Assembly: GCF_000511175.1 (NCBI RefSeq)
Contig: NZ_KI866530.1
Coordinates: 2,610,428-2,674,427 of the forward strand
DNA from: Sediminibacterium salmoneum NBRC 103935
GTDB lineage: Bacteria; Bacteroidota; Bacteroidia; Chitinophagales; Chitinophagaceae
Length of the DNA: 64,000 nt
Reading direction: 5' to 3'
Shown: positions 52,033 through 59,578 of the stretch, piece by piece
Layout of the letters: every line of letters starts with the position of its first letter
How positions within the stretch are numbered: position 1 is the stretch's first letter
The notes under the pieces: generated by a model
What the model saw: only the letters and a program-made list of their open reading frames with translations
Told to the model about the DNA's origin: nothing
Databases searched by the model: none
Position numbers and translations under genes: made by a program

Positions 52033-52967
52033 ACAAATTTTACCAAAATCTTACAACAGAAAAGCCATTTTCTGATTTTGGATCTTTTCTTGGATGCCAG
52101 CAATAGATCGTTGTACTGGAAGAAGATAATCATTCTGCGAATGCCATTGAAAATGCCAGAACCCTGATAGGTCTCCAGTAAGGATTTTAGTACCTGTTTT
52201 TCTTTTGTTCTATTCTCCGGGCATTGCGCATAAAACAATTGCATGCGTTCAATGGCAAATCTTTTTTCTTGTTGCACTACCTGGGATTTTTGTGTTTTAT
52301 TTCTCTTTCCACCAACCGCACCAAACACATTGTTGCTGTGCTGACGATACCAGGCCAAAGCTTCAGGGATGTATCGGATTCCACCATGCAATGTAGCCGT
52401 ATACGAAATCCACCAATCGTGTGGAATGATGGAAGGGAAAGGAAAAATCTGTTGAAGAAAATCATTTCTGATCAGCATGGCATGACCATAGATTCTGCAG
52501 AAAATCGCTTGTTCCAATGGGCTGCTGAAGTCTTTGCAGGTAACGCGGTCCGAAATGTTGACACCGATGGGTTCCATATTTTCATTGCAAAGCACAGAGT
52601 CGGCATACACCAATGCTTTGTCTTCGATGGCTGCATAGAGTTTGCTGATTTTCTCCGGATGCCAGCGATCGTCCTGATCACAAAGTGCAACGAATATTCC
52701 TTTTGCCTGTTTACAGCCCTGCTCAAAGTTTTTAATATAGCCCTGATTTTGTTCGCTTCGGATAATCCGAATGGCAGGAAATTGTTGTTGATATTTCTCC
52801 AGTATGGCGAAGGTTTCATCCTTGCTGTTATCATCACTGATAATAATTTCCAGATTCGGGTAATCCTGTGCCAATACAGAGTCTAACTGGGTTGCAAGAA
52901 ATTTTGCTCCATTATACGTGGCTACTACAATTGAAATAAGCGGAAACGAGTCTTGTTTCGTATGCAT
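52029..52967 (-). CDS. Glycosyltransferase family 2 (rhamnosyl/hexosyl-like), paralogue A
   Basis: This GT-A inverting enzyme has 312 residues. SIVVATYNGAKFLATQLDSVLAQDYP (12-37) and IIISDDNSKDET are the donor-binding elements; VALCDQDDRWHPEKI holds the DXD-like acidic site; PHDWWISYTATLHGG is the acceptor-region motif. It closely resembles in layout the neighbouring GT2 gene on the opposite strand (NYG/DQDD/DWW order), so the two are probably paralogues. It is convergent with the GT4 gene. Confidence 0.88.
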   Translation of the reverse strand: MHTKQDSFPLISIVVATYNGAKFLATQLDSVLAQDYPNLEIIISDDNSKDETFAILEKYQQQFPAIRIIRSEQNQGYIKNFEQGCKQAKGIFVALCDQDDRWHPEKISKLYAAIEDKALVYADSVLCNENMEPIGVNISDRVTCKDFSSPLEQAIFCRIYGHAMLIRNDFLQQIFPFPSIIPHDWWISYTATLHGGIRYIPEALAWYRQHSNNVFGAVGGKRNKTQKSQVVQQEKRFAIERMQLFYAQCPENRTKEKQVLKSLLETYQGSGIFNGIRRMIIFFQYNDLLLASKKRSKIRKWLFCCKILVKFV

Positions 52968-53031
52968 GTGAAGAATCTGTGGCGACTAAATTAAATATTA
53001 TATTTACAACTTAGCGTTAAAGCCAACAAAT

Positions 53032-53943
53032 ATGCAGGCATCGGTGTCGGTAGTGATGTGTACTTATCAGGGAGCTGCTTATGTAGCAGCACAGGTGCAG
53101 TCTATTCTGGCACAAACTTACCCGTTGCATGAGATCATTATTCTGGACGACGCTTCTAGTGATAACACGTATGCATTGTTGCAAGACTTAAGCGCGTTGG
53201 ATACAAGAATCCAGCTCCATTGCAATGAGAAAAACATAGGCTACAATGCCAATTTTGAAAAAGGCATTCGCATGGCGAGTGGCGAATACATTGCCATTGC
53301 AGACCAGGATGATATCTGGGAGCCGGAGAAAATCAGTAAAATGATGAACACGCTTCAGCCAGACACCGCACTTATCTATTGTGATTCTGTAAGGTTTTCT
53401 ACTACGCTACCCAACAATCCTCAGCCCAATAAAAAGAACAGAAGAATCGAAGGCAAAGACCCCGAACTATTTGCCATGTTCAATACCGTAAGCGGGCATG
53501 CCAGTATTGCCAAAACAAGTTTTGTAAAATCTGTGTTGCCATTCCCTGAAAAAGTATACTACGACTGGTGGTTGGCCATCAATGCAACGCTATCGGGTGG
53601 TATTCAGTTCCTGCCATTTATAGGTGTCTATCAGCGAATGCACGATCAGAATATTACCATACAAACGGCTTTGTCGGAGCGGGAACATCGCAGGCGCTAC
53701 AGGGAAATGCTGAGCCATCATTTGGAAGCATTTGCACAAATTCCATCTTTAAGCGAGGCTAACAGGGCGTTTTTTCAGCAGTTTCATCAACTATGGCAAC
53801 ACTCTTTGGATCATAAATGGAATCTGCGCTTGTTTTGTTTCTTGTTGCGCCATCACCGTAAACTATTTTTTTACAAAGTCAGGAGAATCCCTGTTATCTC
53901 GGCCTTTAAAGTGAGCTTTTTGTTTTGTTTTAGGTGGGATTAG
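53032..53943 (+). CDS. Glycosyltransferase family 2 (rhamnosyl/hexosyl-like), paralogue B
   Basis: This GT-A protein of 303 residues begins with VSVVMCTYQGAAYVAAQVQS. Further motifs are IILDDASSDNT, IAIADQDDIWEPEKI and YYDWWLAINATLSGG, parallel to those in the divergent gene upstream. The basic C-terminus (LRHHRKLFFYKVRR) may touch the membrane. Its start is 64 nt from the start of paralogue A. It runs directly into the FkbM methyltransferase gene, so the two are probably co-transcribed. Confidence 0.88.
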   Translation: MQASVSVVMCTYQGAAYVAAQVQSILAQTYPLHEIIILDDASSDNTYALLQDLSALDTRIQLHCNEKNIGYNANFEKGIRMASGEYIAIADQDDIWEPEKISKMMNTLQPDTALIYCDSVRFSTTLPNNPQPNKKNRRIEGKDPELFAMFNTVSGHASIAKTSFVKSVLPFPEKVYYDWWLAINATLSGGIQFLPFIGVYQRMHDQNITIQTALSEREHRRRYREMLSHHLEAFAQIPSLSEANRAFFQQFHQLWQHSLDHKWNLRLFCFLLRHHRKLFFYKVRRIPVISAFKVSFLFCFRWD

Positions 53944-53972
53944 GTTATTTTCGGTTTTCAATTGCATCATGT

Positions 53973-54713
53973 ATGGCATCCAGGTTTAAACCATTGATCA
54001 AAGCATTTGGCCCTGTTGACGGACTAAAGTTTTATGTACACTTGTTGTTTAAGAAATACGGCTCTTTTACTTCTTCCCGATACAATACTACTTTTCATTT
54101 AAGAAGCAAGACAACGGATAAGTACACGTTTAAACAGGTTTTTTTAGATGATCAGTACAATGTGGATTTGCCATTTACACCCGAAAGAATCATTGATGCC
54201 GGAGCCAATATTGGATTGGCTGCTGTATACTTTTCGCACCGATACCCCAATAGTAAAATTGTTGCGGTAGAACCCAGCAGGGATAATTTTCAGGCCTTGC
54301 TGAAAAACATTGCGGGTCATCCGAATATCAAAGCCAATTGCATGGGCTTGTGGAACAAAGATGTTTACTTGTTGATTACAAATCCCGATGGTCCAAGTAG
54401 TTCTTTTATGCTTACCGAAACCAGTCCGGACAACCCCGAAGCCATTCCGGCAGAATCGGTGGAAACCATTATGCGAGGCGAAAACTGGGATACCATTGAT
54501 TTACTGAAAATTGATATTGAAGGTTCGGAGAAAGAAGTGTTTGAAGCCAATTATGAATATTGGTTGCCAAAGACGAAAGTCATTTATCTGGAGTTGCACG
54601 ATCAAATGAAGAAAGGCTGTTCCAAATCTGTTTTTGCTGCTATCAGTAAATACAATTTCTCTTTTTCTTTTTCTGATGAGAACCTGGTGTTTATCAACCA
54701 GGATTTGGTTTAG
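53973..54713 (+). CDS. FkbM family SAM-dependent methyltransferase
   Basis: This class I methyltransferase of the FkbM type has 246 residues from ATG 53973. The domain contains RIIDAGANIGLAAVYFSHRYP (motif I), KIVAVEPSRDNFQALLKN, and DLLKIDIEGSEKEVFE, the FkbM hallmark. A GTG at 53934 would extend it by 13 residues and overlap the GT2 gene by 10 nt; the ATG gives the more usual start MASRFKPL. In glycan clusters FkbM proteins O-methylate sugars, which fits the neighbouring glycosyltransferases. Confidence 0.88.
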   Translation: MASRFKPLIKAFGPVDGLKFYVHLLFKKYGSFTSSRYNTTFHLRSKTTDKYTFKQVFLDDQYNVDLPFTPERIIDAGANIGLAAVYFSHRYPNSKIVAVEPSRDNFQALLKNIAGHPNIKANCMGLWNKDVYLLITNPDGPSSSFMLTETSPDNPEAIPAESVETIMRGENWDTIDLLKIDIEGSEKEVFEANYEYWLPKTKVIYLELHDQMKKGCSKSVFAAISKYNFSFSFSDENLVFINQDLV

Positions 54714-54764
54714 CTTTTGTAAATTTATTGAAGTAATAAAACTCCATAATAAATTCAATCAGAA

Positions 54765-56045
54765 ATGCGTAATTATTGTATTCTGCTGTGTACCATTTTC
54801 CTATATGGTCAGGTTGTGATTGCACAAAAGAACCATTCTGTTTGTATTCTACAAGGAGTAGTAAAAAACAGAACAAGCGATACTATCTACATTCGAAAAT
54901 CTACACAGGATTTACGTGCATTTTTAGAAAATCCAATTAAAATCCCTGTTAAAAACGGTGCATTTACTTATCAGCTTCCCTTTACTGAAACTGAGGCTTT
55001 CGAATTGATTTTTCAGGATGAATTAGAAAAGGGAAGTTGGAGCCCCATTCACTTTTTCCCTTATTTGGGAAGGGTTTCATTCGAATTATACCCGCAGAAA
55101 GATTGGCTTAACAATCGGGTTGAAGGCGGAATATTGAATAAAAGTTATGTAACATTCAGGTCGGACAATCAACGTAAGTTCCAAGCAGCAAAAAATAATT
55201 TATATCAAACTAGAGATTCACTAATTCGTATAAATGCGTTTGAAACAGCGGCCTATCAGCAAATTTTTAAAGACTTACGTCAGCTAAAGCCTGATGACCA
55301 GGATGGAAGAGTTCCGCTGTATCAAAAAAGCGATGAAATGGAAAAAACAGGGGCACGCTATACCGATTTAGCAAAGCAGCTATATGTGAACCCTTTTGAT
55401 TCATTAATGCGGGAAGAGTATCATTGGAAATACCAATACTTAACTCAGCATATTTCTCTTTCTAGCTACTATTCACTTTGGACTGATGTAATGAGAATTG
55501 CAAAAGACAATCGGATTGTTGCCCAGTATATCAGAGAATTATTTCCAGTTTATAAAAAACAATTTCCAGTACATGTTTATACAAAGTCAATTGAACAGCA
55601 ACTAAATGGGCTTCAGAAAGTTGCTGTTGGAAATCCATTTCTAGATGTAAAAGCTTTTACATTGAATGGAGACACTATGCAATTGTCAAAAGCAATAACT
55701 GGTAAAATAACATTGATTGATTTTTGGGGTTCCTGGTGCGGCCCTTGTATTGCTAAAATGCGATTGGTAAAACCTCTTTATGAAAGATTTAAAAATAAAG
55801 GATTTGTAATTGTAGGTATTGCAAGAGAGTTTCAAAGTTTAGCTGCGGTAAAAAATCGTATTGCCATTGAAAATTATGTATGGCAAAACCTGTTTGATAT
55901 AGATGATAAATTAAATGTCTGGAATAAATACGGTATCAACAATGGAGTTGGAATGATGGTGGTAGTAGACCAGCAGGGAAAAATTGTAGCCATTGATCCC
56001 AAAGCCAACGAATTGGAAGCGTTACTGATTAAAACGCTGGAATGA
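54765..56045 (+). CDS. TlpA-like thioredoxin-fold protein with N-terminal DUF4369-like domain
   Basis: This is an exported protein of 426 residues. The N-terminus has a signal peptide (YCILLCTIFLYGQVVIAQ), then a beta-sandwich region (about 25-110) similar to DUF4369, then a helical middle (about 120-290), and a C-terminal thioredoxin fold. The active site is CGPC, C325 and C328, in FWGSWCGPCIAKM. It probably reduces disulfides in the periplasm, in cytochrome c maturation or rescue of oxidised proteins. Stop codons of this gene and the converging 84-residue gene are adjacent, with no spacer. Confidence 0.88.
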   Translation: MRNYCILLCTIFLYGQVVIAQKNHSVCILQGVVKNRTSDTIYIRKSTQDLRAFLENPIKIPVKNGAFTYQLPFTETEAFELIFQDELEKGSWSPIHFFPYLGRVSFELYPQKDWLNNRVEGGILNKSYVTFRSDNQRKFQAAKNNLYQTRDSLIRINAFETAAYQQIFKDLRQLKPDDQDGRVPLYQKSDEMEKTGARYTDLAKQLYVNPFDSLMREEYHWKYQYLTQHISLSSYYSLWTDVMRIAKDNRIVAQYIRELFPVYKKQFPVHVYTKSIEQQLNGLQKVAVGNPFLDVKAFTLNGDTMQLSKAITGKITLIDFWGSWCGPCIAKMRLVKPLYERFKNKGFVIVGIAREFQSLAAVKNRIAIENYVWQNLFDIDDKLNVWNKYGINNGVGMMVVVDQQGKIVAIDPKANELEALLIKTLE

Positions 56046-56297
56046 TTATGAATTGCGACCTTCTTCGGCTGCAATAATAGTCTGCTCTTTTTTCCACCAG
56101 CGGAAACCAATGAAACCAATAATAGCGATAGGAGCAAATGCCAGGTAAACAATGGCAGAGTTCAGGGCTTTGGCAGGACCTTCTCCTAATTGAGAAGCGG
56201 TTTTGGTACAGATAGAACATTGGGCATTCAATGACTGTGCAGCCAATACCAAGAATATCACCAAAAACAAGTAAAGCCCTTTCTTCTTCATACCCAT
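56046..56297 (-). CDS. Small membrane protein with CxxC motif, unknown function
   Basis: This is a protein of 83 residues if translated from ATG 56297 (81 from 56291; an in-frame GTG/TTG-type extension to 56333 is less likely). A hydrophobic signal-like stretch (YLFLVIFLVLAAQSLNAQ) is followed by CSICTKTASQLGEG, then a second transmembrane helix (AIVYLAFAPIAIIGFIGFRWW) and a charged tail. The paired Cys after the first helix suggests metal or heme contact, or a redox pair, on the outside. It is tail-to-tail with the thioredoxin-fold gene. I do not recognise a named family. Confidence 0.65.
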   Translation of the reverse strand: MGMKKKGLYLFLVIFLVLAAQSLNAQCSICTKTASQLGEGPAKALNSAIVYLAFAPIAIIGFIGFRWWKKEQTIIAAEEGRNS

Positions 56298-56366
56298 TAG
56301 ATTTAAAGCACAAAGATATAACCGTTTTACCATGATATTGTTTAACTTAAGCGTTAAAATTGAATC

Positions 56367-57659
56367 ATGGAGCCCAGAAGGAATTTCATTAAAAAAGCAG
56401 GTGCATTAGCAGGAGTTTTTGCCGGATATGGCATTTTTAATCAATTGCAGGCGGCCCAATTTTCGGCTGCCAATGCCCAAACCTCTGCAGATCCCTTTGT
56501 AGCGGCCTCAGATGAAGATTACTGGCAGATCATTCAACAGGCCTATTCAGTCCCTGCCAATTTTATCAACCTGAATAATGGGGGCGTGAGTCCTTCTCCG
56601 ATAGTGGTGCAGCAGGCAGTAGAGCGCTACAATCAACTTTCTAACCAGGGCCCTTCTTATTTCATGTGGCGGATTTTAGACCAGGGAAGAGAGCCATTAA
56701 GAAGAAATCTAGCATTGCTGGCCGGTTGTTCACCGGATGAGATTGCGGTAAACCGCAATGCAACGGAAGCGCTGAACAGTGTCATTTTTGGTCTGGACTT
56801 ACAAAGGGGTGATGAAGTTATTGGTACCAAGCAGGATTATCCCAATATGATACAGGCCTGGCGTCAAAGGGCTTTAAGAGATGGTATTGTGTACAAGCAA
56901 ATCAGTTTTGATTTTCCCATTGAAGACGATGATGCCATTGTGAAAGCTTTTGAAAAAGCCATTACGCCTAAAACCAAAATATTGCATGTAACCCATATTG
57001 TTAACTGGGTTGGACAGATATTGCCGGTTAAAAAGATTTGTCAGATGGCGCATCAGCGTGGATTGGAAGTGATTGTAGATGGAGCACACTCTTTTGGCTT
57101 ATTAGACTTCGCAATTCCCGACTTGGAGTGCGATTATTTTGGAACCAGTTTGCACAAGTTTTTAAGTGCACCCATTGGTTCCGGAATGCTTTGGATTAAA
57201 AAAGAAAAAATTTCTAAAGTGTGGCCATTGGTTTGTAACGATAAGCCACAAAGCCCTGATATCAGAAAGTTTGAAACCCTTGGTACCAGAAGCTTTCCCA
57301 TTGAACAGGGAATAGGAGAGGCATTGGCTTTTCACAATGCCATCGGAGCAAAAAGAAAAGAAGAACGCATTCGCTATTTAAAAAATTACTGGGCCAGCAG
57401 GGTGAAAGATATTCCGGGCGTGCAGCTGCATACTTCATTACAATCAGCTTATTCTTGCGCTATTTGCGGGGTAAGTGTAAAAGGATTGACCCCTGCACAA
57501 TTGGATCAGCAATTGTACAATCAGTATAAAATACATACGGTAGGAATCGTCTGGGAAAATATCAGTTGTGTTAGAATTACGCCCCATGTGTATACCCGCT
57601 TATCCGATTTGGATACTTTGGTCAAAGCCATCCAGCAAATAGCGGCGGGGGTAAAATAA
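56367..57659 (+). CDS. Class V aminotransferase-fold PLP enzyme, Tat-exported
   Basis: This PLP-dependent fold type I enzyme of 430 residues resembles isopenicillin N epimerase and cysteine desulfurase relatives. The N-terminus holds a twin-arginine motif (RRNFIKK at 4-10) and a hydrophobic stretch, so the enzyme should act in the periplasm. NLNNGGVSPSP, NRNATEALNSVI and VDGAHSFG (D238) precede the PLP lysine K264 in GTSLHKFLSAPIGSG. The natural substrate is unknown. It stands alone, divergent from the small CxxC gene and followed by a dyad terminator. Confidence 0.9.
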   Translation: MEPRRNFIKKAGALAGVFAGYGIFNQLQAAQFSAANAQTSADPFVAASDEDYWQIIQQAYSVPANFINLNNGGVSPSPIVVQQAVERYNQLSNQGPSYFMWRILDQGREPLRRNLALLAGCSPDEIAVNRNATEALNSVIFGLDLQRGDEVIGTKQDYPNMIQAWRQRALRDGIVYKQISFDFPIEDDDAIVKAFEKAITPKTKILHVTHIVNWVGQILPVKKICQMAHQRGLEVIVDGAHSFGLLDFAIPDLECDYFGTSLHKFLSAPIGSGMLWIKKEKISKVWPLVCNDKPQSPDIRKFETLGTRSFPIEQGIGEALAFHNAIGAKRKEERIRYLKNYWASRVKDIPGVQLHTSLQSAYSCAICGVSVKGLTPAQLDQQLYNQYKIHTVGIVWENISCVRITPHVYTRLSDLDTLVKAIQQIAAGVK

Positions 57660-57660
57660 T

Positions 57661-57699
57661 AAGTGGATCAGCAACCTCAATAAAGGAAGTGATCCACTT
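57661..57699. terminator. Dyad between the aminotransferase and thx genes
   Basis: Perfect 10-bp arms AAGTGGATCA / TGATCCACTT are separated by 19 nt. On the minus strand the hairpin is followed by TTATTTT, so it most likely terminates thx; it can also attenuate the plus-strand gene. Confidence 0.65.
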
Positions 57700-57713
57700 G
57701 CTATTGAATTTGA

Positions 57714-57842
57714 TTAAGAAGCTTTTGTAGCTGCTTTTTTAGCGGCTGCTTTCTTAGCTGTTGCAGGATTAGCTGGTCTGGACTTACCGAAAGACCCTTG
57801 GAAACGTTTTCCTTTTGCTGTTTTTTTGTCACCTCTACCCAT
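57714..57842 (-). CDS. 30S ribosomal protein THX
   Basis: This is a very short, basic protein of 42 residues. It starts MGRGDKKTAKGKRFQGSFGK and ends in an Ala/Lys tail (KKAAAKKAATKAS). The GxGDxxTxxGKxxxGxxGKxRP pattern matches the Thermus Thx family, which sits in a cavity at the head of the 30S subunit and stabilises it; Bacteroidota homologues are common and often missed because of length. The ATG at 57842 follows HU's downstream terminator, so it has its own transcript. Confidence 0.85.
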   Translation of the reverse strand: MGRGDKKTAKGKRFQGSFGKSRPANPATAKKAAAKKAATKAS

Positions 57843-57883
57843 GGTAATAATTTGAATAAGTTGTTTAATAAAGTGTAAAAATA

Positions 57884-57912
57884 GAAAAACCCCGCGAAAG
57901 CGGGGTTCAATT
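57884..57912 (-). terminator. Intrinsic terminator of the HU gene
   Basis: The perfect 8-bp repeat AACCCCGC / GCGGGGTT with GAAA tetraloop is followed on the minus strand by TTTTTCTATTTTT. It is a strong terminator for HU. Confidence 0.92.
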
Positions 57913-57929
57913 CTTTTTTTGGGTCAGAA

Positions 57930-58199
57930 TTATAACTTACCGCTTAATTCTTTACCAGCTTTAAAGCGAGCAACTTTCTTAGCCTTAATCTTGATAGTCT
58001 CACCAGTTTGAGGGTTACGACCAGTACGTGCAGCACGCTTAGATACAGAGAAAGTACCGAAACCTACTAGGGTTACTTTATCACCTTTCTTTAAGGTTTT
58101 TGTAACTGCATCAATAAAAGAATCCAATGCAGCGTTTGCTTGTGTTTTGGTAATACCTGCATCATCAGCTAGGTGCGCAATTAATTCAGCTTTGTTCAT
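57930..58199 (-). CDS. HU family DNA-binding protein
   Basis: This histone-like protein of 89 residues bends and compacts DNA as a dimer. It shows [16 protein letters not shown], then [22 protein letters not shown], the signature of the DNA-binding arm with the intercalating Pro, and [18 protein letters not shown] at the end. I chose the ATG at 58199; a start at 58235 would lie inside the putative -7 promoter box. The gene is monocistronic with its own promoter and terminator, as expected for a highly expressed nucleoid protein. Confidence 0.95.
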   Translation of the reverse strand: MNKAELIAHLADDAGITKTQANAALDSFIDAVTKTLKKGDKVTLVGFGTFSVSKRAARTGRNPQTGETIKIKAKKVARFKAGKELSGKL

Positions 58200-58232
58200 A
58201 GATGTGATTTTTAATAATTTTTGATAACGGGA

Positions 58233-58262
58233 CAAATTTATTGGCTTTTCATTACCAACAAA
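58233..58262 (-). promoter_or_regulatory. Promoter of the HU gene
   Basis: On the minus strand TTTG (58262-58259) is followed after 18 nt by TAAATTTG (58240-58233). This matches the Bacteroidota TTTG / TAnnTTTG promoter at near-ideal spacing and predicts a leader of about 25-30 nt before ATG 58199. Confidence 0.65.
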
Positions 58263-58496
58263 ATTTTTATTCTTTTTTCTTTTTTAATTTTTTCGGCTCA
58301 AAACCCTTATAAATAAAGGCTTGGAGCGAAATTCTGTTTCTTGATTATCGTGTAAAAACAACACCTCTATTCTATGAAACCCTTGCCAGTAAAGGATTTC
58401 AGGATTTTTCTTCTGTAATTCAATCCCTGCAAGGCTTTCAAGGGAATATAAGGAAGATTTTCAAATTCCAAATTTGTTTTCAAAAACTATCCACAC
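58263..58496. other. Intergenic region without a recognisable gene
   Basis: The stretch between the HU promoter and the DUF4286 gene is AT-rich at first, then mixed. I see no tRNA-like cloverleaf, no open frame of note and no terminator with a T-run. Several CCCTTG/CAAGGG-type short repeats occur near 58379-58450 but do not make a convincing structure. Confidence 0.5.
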
Positions 58497-58802
58497 TCAA
58501 TTCACAACCTGCATTAATGTTCTAAAAGCAATCATTTGATTGCCCCATTTCTGTATAGACTCGTTGCGCAGCGCAGGAGCATGCAATTCAATGTAGCGGT
58601 TGTAATCCGCCTTGGCTGCTGCCTGATACTGCACTGCGTAGGTGATTCCGTCTTCTTCATCTGTTTCCAATAAACGCACAAACTGAAAGTTGGTAAAACA
58701 TCCGGTTTGCATCACAGCAGGAATATGTTCCTGTTTCATCCAGTGAAACCAGTCGGTATGAATTTCGTGGGCAACTTTGGTGGTTACATTATATATATAC
58801 AT
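58497..58802 (-). CDS. DUF4286 family protein
   Basis: This soluble protein of 101 residues has a ferredoxin-like alpha/beta pattern: MYIYNVTTKVAHEIHTDWFH, then HIPAVMQTGCFTNFQFVRLL and TYAVQYQAAAKADYNRYI. These match the DUF4286 family of Bacteroidota, related to dimeric alpha-beta barrel proteins. No catalytic residues are known. It is downstream of the exonuclease III gene, 2 nt apart, so the two are co-transcribed. Confidence 0.83.
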   Translation of the reverse strand: MYIYNVTTKVAHEIHTDWFHWMKQEHIPAVMQTGCFTNFQFVRLLETDEEDGITYAVQYQAAAKADYNRYIELHAPALRNESIQKWGNQMIAFRTLMQVVN

Positions 58803-58804
58803 GG

Positions 58805-59572
58805 TTATTTTATTTCAGCATAAATAGGACAATGATCACTGTGCTTTACGTCCGGATAAATCGCAGCACTTTTAATTTGTTTCTCCAGTGCTTTGGTTAC
58901 GCAGATATAATCGATTCTCCAGCCTTTGTTGTTTAAACGAACGGAAGGGAAACGCTGACTCCACCAACTGTAGGCTCCTGTTGTTTCCGGATGCAAATGC
59001 CTGAAACTGTCGATCCAGCCACTGGCTAAAAATTGCGTCATCCATTCTCTTTCTTCAGGCAAGAATCCGGAAGACTTTTTGTTTCCTTTTGGATCGTGAA
59101 TATCAATGGCTTCGTGCGCAATATTGTAATCGCCAACCACTATTAGTTTGGGTCTTTCCTTTTTTAATGTGTTCAGAAATTCCTGAAACTCATTCAACCA
59201 TACATATTTATAGTCCTGTCTTTCATCGCCACTGGTGCCAGAGGGATAATAGGCATTGATTACAGTAATGTCTCCATAGTCTGCACGAATGACTCTGCCC
59301 TCAAAATCACTCTGCTCCATATTGCTCCCATAATGCACTGCATCTGGTTTTTTCCTGCTCATAATCATCACGCCACTGTATCCTTTTTTCTGGGCAGAAA
59401 AGCAGTAGCTATGATAGCCTGCTTTTTCAAATGCTTCAGTATCAATATCTTCCTGATTAGCCTTGGTTTCCTGTAAACAGAGAATATCGGCAGGATTGGT
59501 CTGAATCCATTCTAAAAATCCTTTTTTGATGGCAGCTCTGATGCCATTCACATTGTATGAAATAATGCGCAT
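58805..59572 (-). CDS. Exodeoxyribonuclease III / AP endonuclease
   Basis: This DNase I-fold repair nuclease of 255 residues cuts abasic sites and removes 3' blocks. Motifs in order are ISYNVNGIRAAIKKGF (N7), ILCLQETKANQED (catalytic Glu), VVGDYNIAHEAIDI (D and N), INAYYPSG, the NNKGWRIDYICVT segment, and the catalytic His in KHSDHCPIYAEIK. It appears complete. It lies between the secreted unknown gene (6 nt upstream) and the DUF4286 gene. Family member choice (Xth- or ExoA-like) follows length. Confidence 0.93.
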   Translation of the reverse strand: MRIISYNVNGIRAAIKKGFLEWIQTNPADILCLQETKANQEDIDTEAFEKAGYHSYCFSAQKKGYSGVMIMSRKKPDAVHYGSNMEQSDFEGRVIRADYGDITVINAYYPSGTSGDERQDYKYVWLNEFQEFLNTLKKERPKLIVVGDYNIAHEAIDIHDPKGNKKSSGFLPEEREWMTQFLASGWIDSFRHLHPETTGAYSWWSQRFPSVRLNNKGWRIDYICVTKALEKQIKSAAIYPDVKHSDHCPIYAEIK

Positions 59573-59578
59573 ATGGTA

